DNA of 64,000 nt from Salinispora cortesiana (GTDB lineage: Bacteria; Actinomycetota; Actinomycetes; Mycobacteriales; Micromonosporaceae). The stretch lies in the NCBI RefSeq assembly GCF_000484695.1, contig NZ_AXVR01000008.1, positions 46,603 to 110,602 on the forward strand, written 5' to 3'. Below are positions 54,781 to 63,866 of the stretch, piece after piece. The position numbers were made by a program, and so were the translations under genes. Numbering within the stretch: position 1 is the first letter of the stretch; each line of letters begins with the position of its first letter. The notes under the pieces were generated by a model. That model ran no database searches, was not told where the DNA came from, and was given only the letters and a program-made list of their open reading frames with translations.

Positions 54781-55761
54781 TCACATGCGGATGGCCTGCG
54801 ACTGGTAGGGCTCTTCGAGGTATTGCATCTGCTTCTCGGTCAGCGAAACGTCCACCGCCGCAACCGCATCATCAATGTGCCGTTCCTTGGTGGCCCCGAC
54901 GATGGGGGCGGTCACCCCAGACTTACCCAGCAGCCAGGCGAGACCGACCTGCGCTGGTGGGAGAGCGCACTCGTTGGCGACTTGGGCCACCCGGTGCAGG
55001 ATCCGCTCATCGCCGCGCCCGTACAGCGCCTCCCGGCGGTCGGCGTCGCCGCCGGACGCACGAGCGGTGGTTGTTGCCTCGGTCGTTCCGGCGCGGGCGA
55101 CCAGTCCACGGGCCAGCGGGCTCCACGGGATGACGCCGACTCCCTGGTCGCGGCAGAGCGGGATCATCTCCCGTTCTTCTTCTCGGTAGAGCAGGTTGTA
55201 GTGATTCTGCATGGAAACAAACCGAGTCCACCCGGACATGTCGGCAGCGTGTTGCGCCTTGGCGAACTGCCAGGCGGCCATGCTGGAGGCACCGAGGTAC
55301 CGGGCCTTTCCGGCGCGCACCACCTCGTGCAGGGCCTCCATCGTTTCCTCGATCGGTGTCTGGTCGTCCCAGCGGTGGATCTGGTAGAGGTCCACATGAT
55401 CGGTGCCGAGCCGGCGCAGCGACTCGTCAATGGCAGTGTGAATGCGCTTGCGGGACAGCCCACCGTCGTTGGGCCCACTGCCCATCGGGAAGAAGACCTT
55501 GGTGGCAAGGACGTAGTCGTCCCGCCGCGAGAAGATCTTGCCCAGCAGACGGCCGGTGACCTCCTCACTCGTCCCTGACGAGTACATGTCGGCGGTGTCG
55601 AAGAAGGTGACTCCGGCATCCACCGCCCGCCGGACGAGAGGTTCGGCGGTGTTCTCGCTGAGCACCCACCCATCGCTCTTGCCGCGATCGCCGTAGCTCA
55701 TCATTCCCAGACAGATCCGCGAGACCTTCAGCCCTGTCCTGCCCAAACGTACGTACTGCAC
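54781..55761 (-). CDS. Aldo/keto reductase family oxidoreductase
   Basis: NADPH-dependent TIM-barrel reductase of 326 residues from GTG at 55761. VTFFDTADMYSSGTSEE supplies the catalytic Asp and Tyr, VLATKVFF the Lys, and DLYQIHRWDDQTPIEETMEA the His. PIVGATKERHIDDAVAAVDV is the family's cofactor-binding end. The tail residues LEEPYQSQAI are typical of the YajO/general-stress subgroup. Substrate unknown. Confidence 0.95.
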   Translation of the reverse strand: MQYVRLGRTGLKVSRICLGMMSYGDRGKSDGWVLSENTAEPLVRRAVDAGVTFFDTADMYSSGTSEEVTGRLLGKIFSRRDDYVLATKVFFPMGSGPNDGGLSRKRIHTAIDESLRRLGTDHVDLYQIHRWDDQTPIEETMEALHEVVRAGKARYLGASSMAAWQFAKAQHAADMSGWTRFVSMQNHYNLLYREEEREMIPLCRDQGVGVIPWSPLARGLVARAGTTEATTTARASGGDADRREALYGRGDERILHRVAQVANECALPPAQVGLAWLLGKSGVTAPIVGATKERHIDDAVAAVDVSLTEKQMQYLEEPYQSQAIRM

Positions 55762-56123
55762 TCGGTTTGCCCCCCATGCGACAACGAGATCACCGTGACC
55801 CTACGGGCAGGTGTGTGGTAGCACGCAATGCCTGGGACCTCCGTCACCTGAAGCTCTCTCGGTCTGGTGTCTCCGAGGTGCCCCCGCTCGACGGGCCGGG
55901 CGCCGCGCCTGCTCTGGTACGGCCAACCGGCTGACCTCGTCTCGCGCCACCGCTGGCAGATTCCGGTACCTGGTTCGCAACGTGTCCGGATCACACCGTG
56001 CGCGGGGTGGCTGTCACTGTCGCGCGGCGGTGGGAGCGTCGTACCCCCTTCCTAGCCTGGGATTCGTCAAACCCGGTGACCCGGCCCGGTTTCCCGATGG
56101 CCGGTTTCCCTCGAGGAGTTACG
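55762..56123. other. Intergenic region, 362 bp, no gene seen
   Basis: Divergent promoter region between the aldo/keto reductase and VOC protein genes. Open frames entering from 55998 lead into the VOC gene but the part before 56124 has no family support. No strong palindrome noticed. Confidence 0.45.
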
Positions 56124-56492
56124 GTGCTCAACCACATTGCCGTCCACGTGCGTGACTTCGACGCCAGCCGTGTCTTCTACGATGCCGTCCTGACCACCCT
56201 TGGGGGGCGTCGCCTGTTGGAGTCCCCGACCCAGGTCGGCTATGGCACCGACACTCCTGACTTCTGGCTCTATCCGCTGCGTGGCGCGGACGAGGGAGCC
56301 GAGGTGCACATCGCCTTCACCGCGGCTGACCGGGCTACCGTGCGGGCGTTCCACGACGCCGCGGTGGCGGCCGGGGCGGAGGTGCTGCATGCCCCCAGAA
56401 TCTGGCCGGAATACCACCCGAACTACTTCGGTGCTTTCGTCCGCGACCCGGATGGCAACAACGTCGAGGCGGTCTGCCATGAGCCGGAATGA
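56124..56492 (+). CDS. VOC (glyoxalase/bleomycin-resistance) family protein
   Basis: A 122-residue metal-binding enzyme fold. It starts LNHIAVHVRDFDASRVFYD, with the first metal His, and ends FGAFVRDPDGNNVEAVCHE with the last metal Glu; the two beta-alpha-beta-beta-beta repeats are complete. GTG at 56124 follows GAGGAG by five bases; ATG at 56097 would add nine residues. May be a glyoxalase-like isomerase, dioxygenase or binding protein; substrate unknown. Confidence 0.9.
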   Translation: MLNHIAVHVRDFDASRVFYDAVLTTLGGRRLLESPTQVGYGTDTPDFWLYPLRGADEGAEVHIAFTAADRATVRAFHDAAVAAGAEVLHAPRIWPEYHPNYFGAFVRDPDGNNVEAVCHEPE

Positions 56493-56873
56493 TCGCCGCC
56501 CCGGCTACGCCTGGCACACGCTCGGCGGGCACCTCGACACCTCGGCGTCTTCCGGGGTTGTGGGGAGACACCGGTGCCGGAGGCTTCGAACAACGATGCG
56601 GACGATGTACGCGAACTGCTTTCTGAACGCGTCCTGCTGACCCGCCGCCGCACCCCATGGCGACATCGGGGGTGGCCCCTCAGCTGACAGTCCTGATGCC
56701 ACGGACCAAGATCGGGGCAGTGCTGTGCTGGCGAGGAACGTGGGCTGGCAGGCAGAAGTCGTCTCGGCGCGGGACGCCCGGGTGGCGTATGCGGGCACGC
56801 GAGTAGCGGTGGCGTCCCCTGGGCCCGTCCGGCTGGCGGATCGTCGTCGTTGGGGCCGCGAACCCGCCGGAGC
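56493..56873. other. Intergenic region, 381 bp, possibly degraded sequence
   Basis: No supported gene. A 37-codon open frame (GTG 56574 to TGA 56687 on the plus strand) gives an acidic-then-basic peptide that reads somewhat like a gene fragment, but it has no convincing ribosome binding site. The flanks look like non-coding or decayed DNA between the VOC gene and the convergent cupin gene. Confidence 0.4.
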
Positions 56874-57266
56874 TCAGCCGGTCGGCGGCTCGGCCGCGCC
56901 CGCGGTCTCGGCCGCGTCGGCCTCCTCCTTGGTGCGGTGCACCGCCTGGTCGGCGTGCTGCGGTGGGCTGTAGATCGTGTAGAGCACCAACGGGTTCGGC
57001 CCGGTATTAACAAAGTTGTGCCTGGTGCCGGCCGGCACCACGATCTGACTGCTCCGCTGGATTTCGCGCCTTTCGCCGGCAACCCGAGCTTCGCCGGCGC
57101 CGCTGACGAAGGTCAGAATCTGGTCCGCATGCTCGTGCACCTCGTCGCCGATCTCACCCCCGGGTGGGATCGTCATGACCACCAGTTGGAGGTGCTTACC
57201 GGTCCACAGCACCCTTCGGAAGTCCGAATTCGTCTCAGCCACCGTCACGATCGTGTTATCAATCAT
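56874..57266 (-). CDS. Cupin-domain protein
   Basis: A small beta-barrel protein of 130 residues from ATG at 57266. The cupin motif 1 is PPGGEIGDEVHEHADQILTFVSG, with metal-binding His, His and Glu equivalents, and motif 2 VPAGTRHNFVNTG. No second cupin domain. The C-terminal 30 residues are Glu/Ala-rich and variable. Follows the SDR gene by 76 bases on the same strand, so it is probably the third gene of a TetR-SDR-cupin operon. Function unknown; sugar isomerase-like or sensing roles are common. Confidence 0.88.
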   Translation of the reverse strand: MIDNTIVTVAETNSDFRRVLWTGKHLQLVVMTIPPGGEIGDEVHEHADQILTFVSGAGEARVAGERREIQRSSQIVVPAGTRHNFVNTGPNPLVLYTIYSPPQHADQAVHRTKEEADAAETAGAAEPPTG

Positions 57267-57342
57267 GCCCTGCCCATACCCGCTACGGCCGAACACCATG
57301 CCGCTGCCGCCAAGGCGCGCCTGCGGCGGCAGCGGCCTCGGG

Positions 57343-58254
57343 TCAGAGTGGCTCCCCGAGGGGCCCGTACTCTTCGGCCAGGTTTTCGGCCCAGTGGGCG
57401 GCGAAGTCCGGTTGGCTGCCGTCAACGTCGGTGAAGCCGTACTCCTGGTAGAGGCCCCAGGTGGCCAGGGCGCGTCCGGTCTTGGCCAGGACGTTGGGGT
57501 CCGCGGCCAGCGCGGCGACAGCCCGACCGAGGTAGGCCGGGGTTTCGGAGTGGGCGAAGTTGGGGTCCTGGGCCACCCCGTCGCGCCAGTTGGCCTCGGT
57601 GACACCGAAGTGTTCCAGCACGGCCTCCGAACGGAGAAAGCCCGGCGTGATGGCTACGGCCGCCACGCCGTGGGGCTTGAGCTCGGCCGCCTGGGCGACG
57701 GCGAGGCGGATGACCGCGGATTTCGCCAGATCGTAGAAGAGGCTGCCGCGGTAGCGGGCGGTGTTGCCGTCGGTCACCTCCACCACCAGGCCGCTGCGGC
57801 GGGTGACCAGGAGGGGGAGCGCGTACCGGCTGGTGATGATGTGGGTCTCCACCGCCTGCCGCAGCAACCGCAGACCGGTATCGAGCTCCTGTTCCCACAG
57901 TGGATGCTCCCAGTCGGTGAGCGGATCGCCGCCCCACACCGAGTTGACCAGGATGTCGAGTTGGCCGTCCTGCTCGGCGGTGACCTGGTGGATGAGCGCC
58001 TGGACCTCGCCGGGACGGCTGTGGTCGGTGCGAACGGCGATACCCAGTCCGCCGGCGGCGGTGACGCGCCCGGCGGTCTGTTCGATGGTCTCCGGCCGGG
58101 CGAGGTCGGAGCGTTCGCCGGCGCTGCTTCGTCCGGTGACGTACACCGTCGCACCGGCGGCGCCGAGTTCGACGGCGATGCCCCGTCCGCCACCGCGGGT
58201 GCCGCCGGCGACCAGGGCGACCTTTCCGGCCAGCGGGCGTGCGTCAATGGTCAT
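57343..58254 (-). CDS. Short-chain dehydrogenase/reductase
   Basis: NAD(P)-dependent oxidoreductase of 303 residues from ATG at 58254. Cofactor loop VALVAGGTRGGGRGIAVELG (extra glycines in the TGxxxGxG motif), LDILVNSVWGG for the NNAG position, and FYDLAKSAVIRLA for the catalytic Tyr-x3-Lys. Serine usually preceding it is replaced by Thr in VEVTDGNTA. The start overlaps the TetR stop (ATGA), so repressor and enzyme are one operon. Substrate unknown. Confidence 0.92.
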   Translation of the reverse strand: MTIDARPLAGKVALVAGGTRGGGRGIAVELGAAGATVYVTGRSSAGERSDLARPETIEQTAGRVTAAGGLGIAVRTDHSRPGEVQALIHQVTAEQDGQLDILVNSVWGGDPLTDWEHPLWEQELDTGLRLLRQAVETHIITSRYALPLLVTRRSGLVVEVTDGNTARYRGSLFYDLAKSAVIRLAVAQAAELKPHGVAAVAITPGFLRSEAVLEHFGVTEANWRDGVAQDPNFAHSETPAYLGRAVAALAADPNVLAKTGRALATWGLYQEYGFTDVDGSQPDFAAHWAENLAEEYGPLGEPL

Positions 58255-58871
58255 GACTCCTCCAGATCAGGGTTGACGTGCGGCGGCAGGTGGGGCGCCA
58301 GCACGGCGTCGAGCTCCTGCCGAAGCCGCTGTTCGAGGCGGCCTTCGCGCTCCAGCGCCCAGTTCAGGCCGGCGCCGGCGGTGACCGCCTGCACCGTGCG
58401 GGCCAGCGCCGCGGGGCTACTGTCGGTGCGGAGTTCGCCGGTGTCCGCTGCCTCGGTGAGTAGCTGCTCGATCATTCGCTGCTGGGTGTGGTGAATGGTC
58501 AGGGCGCGTTCGTAGAGCTGCGGATCACCGAGGTCCATACACAGGAACGCCAGGTGATTGGCGTAGCTCTCCGGGGTGCTCAGCGCCGCCACGGACCGCA
58601 CCATCAGCGTCGTCAGGGCCCCGAGCGCCGAGTCGTGCGTGCGACGCACTCGCCCAACCAGCTCGCTGATGTCCTTCTCCGTCTGGTTGGCGAGGGCGAG
58701 GAGTAGGCCATGTTTGGAGCCGAAGCGTTGCGTCAGGGTTGCCGGTGCCAGCCCGACCGCGCGTGCCACGGCGGCCAACGTGAGACCCGCCGGGCCCACC
58801 TGACCCATGACGTGCGTCGTCGCACGCAGGATCACCACGTCGTCAACTCCGCGCGGACGTCCCACCGGCAT
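58251..58871 (-). CDS. TetR family transcriptional regulator
   Basis: A 206-residue repressor from ATG at 58871 behind TGAGGTG. Helix-turn-helix at about 10-55 (LTLAAVARAVGLAPATLTQRFGSKHGLLLALA). First gene of an operon with the SDR and cupin genes; a perfect AT-rich dyad 10-35 bases upstream of its start is the likely autoregulatory operator. The inducer may be the SDR substrate. Confidence 0.93.
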   Translation of the reverse strand: MPVGRPRGVDDVVILRATTHVMGQVGPAGLTLAAVARAVGLAPATLTQRFGSKHGLLLALANQTEKDISELVGRVRRTHDSALGALTTLMVRSVAALSTPESYANHLAFLCMDLGDPQLYERALTIHHTQQRMIEQLLTEAADTGELRTDSSPAALARTVQAVTAGAGLNWALEREGRLEQRLRQELDAVLAPHLPPHVNPDLEES

Positions 58872-58880
58872 CACCTCACA

Positions 58881-58906
58881 TTAATAAATGGCCGTTCATT
58901 TATTAA
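58881..58906. promoter_or_regulatory. TetR operator: perfect dyad upstream of the TetR-SDR-cupin operon
   Basis: TTAATAAATG (58881-58890) and its exact complement CATTTATTAA (58897-58906) flank a six-base centre. An AT-rich 26-bp palindrome in otherwise GC-rich DNA, ten bases in front of the TetR start, is a classic autorepressor site. Confidence 0.85.
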
Positions 58907-58980
58907 ATCAGGTGGGGGTCGCCCCGGGCAAATCCCGCCGCTACCCGTGCCCACGTCCGCTGGTCAGGGCCGATCCACCG

Positions 58981-60282
58981 TTACCGTTGCCGTAGTTCGC
59001 GGCGGGCGCAGCCGTAGCCGAACGCGGCCAACAGCGCTGCCGCGGTGGCGAGGAAGATCGCCGTGCTGCCGTAGGCTTCGGCCACCAGACCGGCGGCGAT
59101 CGTGGAGAGCGGAAACAGACTCAACGCGGCGAAGACGATCGCGCTCATCACCCGGCCAAGTAGGTGCGGCGCGGTGCTCTGCTGCACGATCGTGATCACC
59201 AGTACATTCGTGACGGTGCTGGCGAGGCCGGCCACCGACAGCGCGACCACGGCGCCGAGATAGCCGGCGAAGGGCACCAACGCGACAGCGACACCCAACA
59301 CCAGGCCCGAGATCATCGCCGTCGATCCGCGTCGGGGCAGCCCCGCCACACCGGCGGAGCAGAGCCCACCCACCAGCGAGCCGGCCGTGAAGGCGGCGAG
59401 CAGACCGCCCAGCCCACCGGCACCAGCGGCGAAATCGTCGTTGTTCAGCGACGGTAGACCGACCCGGACCATTCCGCCGACGGTGAGGTTGGCGGTCGCG
59501 GTGACCAGCAGCACGGTACGCAACAGCGCTGACTCACGAAGCAGCTGCCAGAACCCGATCTCTGGACCGGCCGGCGGCGTCCCGTCGGCCGGCTCCGGCG
59601 TCGGTGCCGCGCCGCCACCAGTGGCGGCCGCCACCGGCATCGCCGCAGCGCGCCCCACACCGCCGATCATCGCCAGGCAGGCCGCCGAAACGGCGAAGGT
59701 CACGGCGTCCACACCGAACGCCACCGCTGGCGAGAGGGCGATCACCACGAGCCCGGCCGCACCCGGACCGATCATTCCGGCCGCGAACGTGGCGGTGCTG
59801 TGCAATCCGTTGCCAGCCTGCAACTGCTCGGCGGGCAGCAGCCGCGGGGTGATCGCGTAGGCAGCGGGCTGGAACAGCCCGGCGCCGAGTCCGGTGCCGG
59901 CCACCAACACCGCTACGGCGACCATGCCGCCAGCTCCGGTCACGGCGACCACGACGATGCCGGCGGTGAACAGCACCCGAATCAGGTCAGAGATCAGCAT
60001 CACCGGCCACGGGCCGATCCGGTCGGAGAAGACCCCGCCCAGCGGTGTCGTCACCAGCCGGCACAGCCCGTAGCCGGCCACCAGTAGGCCGAGATCGCGC
60101 GCGCCGCCGCCGAACTGGTAGACCAGAAACGGAAGCGCCACCGTGTGAAAGGCATCACCAAAGACAGAGATCAATTCGGCCGCGAACAGCAGCCGGTAGC
60201 CGCGGGTGCGCAGGGGAGCGAAGCTGAGCTGCGGCCGGAACCGGCGAGTGATGGAGGTGGCCGCCGTCGTAGCCTCAGCCAT
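58981..60282 (-). CDS. MFS transporter (macrolide-efflux/MefA-like)
   Basis: A 433-residue, twelve-span major-facilitator exporter from ATG at 60282. LFAAELISVFGDAFHTVALP is the first helix; GLCRLVTTPLGGVFSDRIGPW follows the pattern of motif A. A Pro/Gly/Thr-rich cytoplasmic loop (about 212-235) divides the halves. The start overlaps the stop of the truncated P450 gene by eight bases, so it was once translated as a P450-exporter pair. Substrate unknown; a P450-modified compound is a reasonable guess. Confidence 0.92.
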   Translation of the reverse strand: MAEATTAATSITRRFRPQLSFAPLRTRGYRLLFAAELISVFGDAFHTVALPFLVYQFGGGARDLGLLVAGYGLCRLVTTPLGGVFSDRIGPWPVMLISDLIRVLFTAGIVVVAVTGAGGMVAVAVLVAGTGLGAGLFQPAAYAITPRLLPAEQLQAGNGLHSTATFAAGMIGPGAAGLVVIALSPAVAFGVDAVTFAVSAACLAMIGGVGRAAAMPVAAATGGGAAPTPEPADGTPPAGPEIGFWQLLRESALLRTVLLVTATANLTVGGMVRVGLPSLNNDDFAAGAGGLGGLLAAFTAGSLVGGLCSAGVAGLPRRGSTAMISGLVLGVAVALVPFAGYLGAVVALSVAGLASTVTNVLVITIVQQSTAPHLLGRVMSAIVFAALSLFPLSTIAAGLVAEAYGSTAIFLATAAALLAAFGYGCARRELRQR

Positions 60283-60751
60283 GGAGGGATACCGGAAGTG
60301 ACTCCAGTCCACGCAACATGATCGTGTCTCGCCACCGGAGCTGACGCACCTCCGCGGCGAGCGCCAGCCTCGGGTGCTGCCTCAGTAGGGCACCGAGAGC
60401 CACCTCACCTTCGAGTTTTCCGAGAAACGCGCCGAGGCAGCGGTGCAGGCCGTGGCCGAAGGCGAGATGTCCGGTGTCGCGCCGGTCGAGGATCAAACGG
60501 TCGGCGTCCGGGAACCGGTCGGGGTCCCGATTGGCGCCGCCGAGCGACACCAGCACCAGCTCACCGGCGGGAATCACGACATCGTCAACAGCGACGGGCG
60601 TGGTGGTGAACCGTAGCGTTGCCATGGCGACCGGGGACTCGTAGCGGAGGAACTCATCTATCGCCTCCGGCAGCGCGTGCTGGTTTGCCAGCAGCCACCG
60701 GTGCTGGTCGGGGTTGCGCATCAGGGCGAGGGTGGCGGTGGGCGCTGGCAC
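60275..60751 (-). pseudogene. Cytochrome P450, 3' remnant only
   Basis: Encodes the last third of a bacterial P450: LPEAIDEFLRYESPVAMATLR with the ExxR pair, NRDPDRFPDADRL, and the haem loop LAFGHGLHRCLGAFLGKLEG with the axial cysteine. Nothing upstream of the end of helix I exists; the frame opens at GTG 60751 and the DNA beyond is part of murJ on the other strand. 158 residues instead of about 400, so it cannot be functional. Stop overlaps the MFS start. Confidence 0.92.
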
Positions 60752-60763
60752 GCAGCGGCTTCA

Positions 60764-61708
60764 CCCTTCGCCCCCCGGCTCAACCCACGGGGTATCGGGA
60801 TCCGACGAATCGGCCGGCTCGGCGGCTGGGTCCTCGTGTCGGTCGTCGCCGCGCAGATCCTGCTCGCGGTGGCCACCCGGGTCGCCTCGATCAGCGAACC
60901 GGGCGGGGTCAGCGTCTTCCAGACCGCGCTCGCGGTGTTCCAGATGCCGTTCGGGGTCATCGTCATGTCGGTGATGACCGCCATGTTGCCCCGGCTCAGT
61001 CGCCACGCGGCCGGCCGCCAGCACGCCCACATCGTCGAGGACCTGTCCCAGGCGGTACGGCTGGCCGTCGTCGCCGTCGCCCCGATCGCGGTCGCCCTGA
61101 CGGTCCTCGGCCCGCAGATCGCCACGCTGTTGTTCGCCCACGGCCGCAGTTCACCGTCGGCGATCGCCCTGCTGGGGACAGTGGTGGCAGCCTTCGGGGT
61201 GGCCCTGGTGCCGTTCACCGGCTTCATGATTCTGCAACGCGGGTTCTACGCCCTGCAGGACACCAAGACACCCGCGGTCATCACCGTCGGAGTCACCGCC
61301 GTCGGCGTGGCCGGATGCTTCGCCGCGTCGCGGCTACTACCCCGCGCCAGCGCCGTGGTCGGGGTTCCCCTCGCGTACGCGGTCGCCTACACGGCGGGCC
61401 TCACCGCTGCCGCCCTACTCCTGCGCCGCCGACTGGGCCGGATCGACGGGCACCGGCTACTTCGTACGCATGCCCGGGTAGCGGTCGCCGGCGGCCTCTC
61501 CGGTGGCTGTGGTGGCCTCACGGTCTATGCCCTCGCCCCACTGTTCGACTCCCCGAACAGCGGGGCGCTGATCACCGTGACCACGGCGGGCATCATCGGC
61601 TGCGCCGTCTACGTTGTGGTGGCCCGCCTGGTGCACCTCACCGAACTGCGGCAACTCGTGACAACCGCTCTGGGGCCTGTGTCTGAGTCGGTGAAGGCCA
61701 CTCGTTGA
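60764..61708 (+). pseudogene. murJ: MurJ (MviN) lipid II flippase, 3' remnant
   Basis: The frame from about 60764 encodes the second half of a MurJ-type flippase: GIGIRRIGRLGGWVL, VFQTALAVFQMPFGVIVMSV and LVPFTGFMILQRGFYALQDT, with seven or so membrane helices to the stop at 61708. Full MurJ has about 14 helices and 500 or more residues; the N-terminal half is absent and replaced by the oppositely oriented P450 fragment. The essential murJ copy must be elsewhere. Open frame upstream to 60677 crosses the P450 remnant and is not homologous. Confidence 0.85.
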
Positions 61709-61778
61709 TCGCGATGAACTGGGGCTGTCCCGCGCACCCACCCGGGTCCGCCACCACAGGAGCCTTCCCGGGCTGGAG

Positions 61779-63143
61779 TCACCTGGCAGATGTGTCTGGC
61801 GTCGTGCACCGAACCGTCCGGTCCAGGAACTGCCGGATCTGACTATTCTTCCAGCGGACGATCCCGATACCGGATGCGTCGCCGAGGTGTCCCAGCCATC
61901 GCAGAATTGGTAGTACGACGGTAGCGTCATGGAAGTCCAGGTGCTTTGTCCCGGGTGCTGTCATCTCGTGGAACTCGGCCTGTGCGGTGTCCCGTGCGAA
62001 ATCGTTGCTACCCGAGTTCAACTCACTGTAGATCATCAGGTATGGAATGCTGAGTGGGTCGTGGGGGCGTTCACTGTAGAGCCCGCCATCGATGTTGATG
62101 GCTGCGGCGCACCGGTTGTCGATCTTGCTGAGCTCGCTGGCGACCGCCCCACCCAGAGATAGCCCCATTGTGGCGATCGGCCGCCCTGACCCCAGTTCGT
62201 CGGTGGGATACCCGGGAATAGTGGCCAGGATGGTGGGAAGTCGATCAAGCACATGCTGTGAGTCTTCGGTACGTCGGGCAACGACGGTAGCTGTGCTGGT
62301 GCTCAACCGGTAGAGCTCCGCAGAGATTCGGGCGCGCTCGGATCGGGTGAGCCTACCCCGCAGCTCGCGGTTGATCTCCTGGATCCGGCTGGCTGTGGCC
62401 GGGGCGACGGCTGCGTCCGTTTCCTCCAACTCGGCACGCTGATCGATGTGCCTGACACTCACCACGACATAGCCGTGGCTTGCCAACGATTCCATCAGGA
62501 GCGAGTTCTCCGCGGTGATGGACACGAGCCCGGGCTGGTAGAGAACCACCGGCGCGGTAGTAGCGTGTCGGCTGGCGTGGGCGCCACGAATCGCATGCGT
62601 CCGTACCTGCTTCAGGTAGCCGGCGAGCCGCCGTAGCCCGGAGGGGATCCCGGGAGCTTCGTGGAATTCGGACCACAGGGCTTCGCCTTCCGAATGTCGT
62701 TGAGCCAGGTTTGCTTCCGCCGGGTACCACGTGGTGACGAAGAGTCGCCTGCGTCCCATGCGTGGTGCCGTCCTGACGTCACGCTCCTCCGTTGTCGTGA
62801 TCACGCCGACCCCGAACGGGCCGTCGGGCTGCGGGAGGCTTGGAATGGGAAAGCCGACTACCAACGCGGCAGACACTGTCGACAACGCCAGAGCGACCAG
62901 CCCGCCGACGATGCGTACGCCAACGGGCAGTTCTGTGACGACAGCGACGCAGAGCCAGGCGACGGCGAGGTAGGCCGGTGCCATCTGCCACCGGGCGCTG
63001 TTGTTGACCAGGCGGAGGATGCTGAGTGCGGTCACCGCGACGATCGCCGGCAGCGTCACGCTCGTCGGAGCGGCAAAGAGGATCAGCGTCGTGGTGAGGG
63101 CGGTAGCAGTTAGAGTGGCGCGTTCGACAAAGGTCCACATCAT
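61779..63143 (-). CDS. Membrane-anchored alpha/beta hydrolase (PAF-acetylhydrolase-like)
   Basis: A 454-residue protein: three or four N-terminal membrane helices (about 8-100), then an alpha/beta-hydrolase domain. VVLYQPGLVSITAENSLLME carries the oxyanion region, ATMGLSLGGAVASELSKID the nucleophilic Ser (GLSLG), INIDGGLYSERP the acid and GTKHLDFHDATV the His. Fold and motifs resemble platelet-activating-factor acetylhydrolase and dienelactone-hydrolase-like esterases. ATG at 63143 overlaps the stop of the TetR gene (ATGA), so it is likely controlled by that repressor. Substrate unknown. Confidence 0.85.
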   Translation of the reverse strand: MMWTFVERATLTATALTTTLILFAAPTSVTLPAIVAVTALSILRLVNNSARWQMAPAYLAVAWLCVAVVTELPVGVRIVGGLVALALSTVSAALVVGFPIPSLPQPDGPFGVGVITTTEERDVRTAPRMGRRRLFVTTWYPAEANLAQRHSEGEALWSEFHEAPGIPSGLRRLAGYLKQVRTHAIRGAHASRHATTAPVVLYQPGLVSITAENSLLMESLASHGYVVVSVRHIDQRAELEETDAAVAPATASRIQEINRELRGRLTRSERARISAELYRLSTSTATVVARRTEDSQHVLDRLPTILATIPGYPTDELGSGRPIATMGLSLGGAVASELSKIDNRCAAAINIDGGLYSERPHDPLSIPYLMIYSELNSGSNDFARDTAQAEFHEMTAPGTKHLDFHDATVVLPILRWLGHLGDASGIGIVRWKNSQIRQFLDRTVRCTTPDTSAR

Positions 63144-63835
63144 CGATTCCGCCGGTCCGACGCGCCCGGGACGCGGGCGACACCGAGGTAGCCACATACG
63201 AAGTCGGCGAGTTCCTCGGCGAACTCGTCGGCATCGGTGGGAAGGTTCCAGCCGGACATCCCCTCTGGGTGAAGCAGGCGTCCCAGGAACATCAGGTTGA
63301 AGAAGTACGCAGTCATGCTGGCCGCTCGGGCCAGGTCCGAATGGCGTATCTCGTCGGCGTGACCCTGTAGCAGTGAGCGAAAGCCGGACACGGCAACCTC
63401 CTCCCGGTGCCGCCAGTGCTCGTCGAGCAGGTCCGGGTGCAACCGAGACTGGAGGTAGGCCGGCTGCATGACATAGCGCAGGTCCTCGGATTGACGCCAT
63501 GCCGCACGGCCGACATGGACGAGTGCCTCACGCAGCGAGGTGTGGCTGCTCGGCACGGGGTTGTCCCGGGAGAAGTCGTCCCACCAATGCGTAACCCGGC
63601 GCAGGTACAGGGCGACGAGGATGGCGACCGAGGCGTTCTGATTGTCGAACCGCTGGTAGACCGACGCCACGGACACACCGGCCCGGTTGGCGATCTGCGC
63701 GACGCTGATCTCGTCGAAGTTCTCTTCATGCAGCAGTTCGTCCAGTGCGGTGATGAGCTTGTCCCGGGTCTCGCGGGAGCGCCGCTGCGTGGCGGGTTTG
63801 GTGCCGGGCGACGCACCGTCCACAGAACTAAACAT
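63140..63835 (-). CDS. TetR/AcrR family transcriptional regulator
   Basis: A 231-residue regulator from ATG at 63835. Helix-turn-helix at about 20-68 (TRDKLITALDELLHEENFDE and VAQIANRAGVSVASVYQRFDN). Large helical C-terminal domain with LRYVMQPAYLQSRLHPDL. Overlaps the hydrolase start by four bases, forming a repressor-target operon. A short partly symmetrical AGGTTTACCT lies 4-15 bases upstream of its start and may be part of its operator. Confidence 0.92.
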   Translation of the reverse strand: MFSSVDGASPGTKPATQRRSRETRDKLITALDELLHEENFDEISVAQIANRAGVSVASVYQRFDNQNASVAILVALYLRRVTHWWDDFSRDNPVPSSHTSLREALVHVGRAAWRQSEDLRYVMQPAYLQSRLHPDLLDEHWRHREEVAVSGFRSLLQGHADEIRHSDLARAASMTAYFFNLMFLGRLLHPEGMSGWNLPTDADEFAEELADFVCGYLGVARVPGASDRRNR

Positions 63836-63866
63836 GACTCAGGTTTACCTTATCCCTGGAGGAATC

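Noticed and set aside
56574..56687. 37-codon plus-strand frame after the VOC gene, possible small protein
   Set aside because: No clear ribosome binding site, no family resemblance and surrounding DNA without coding character; kept only as a note on the intergenic region.
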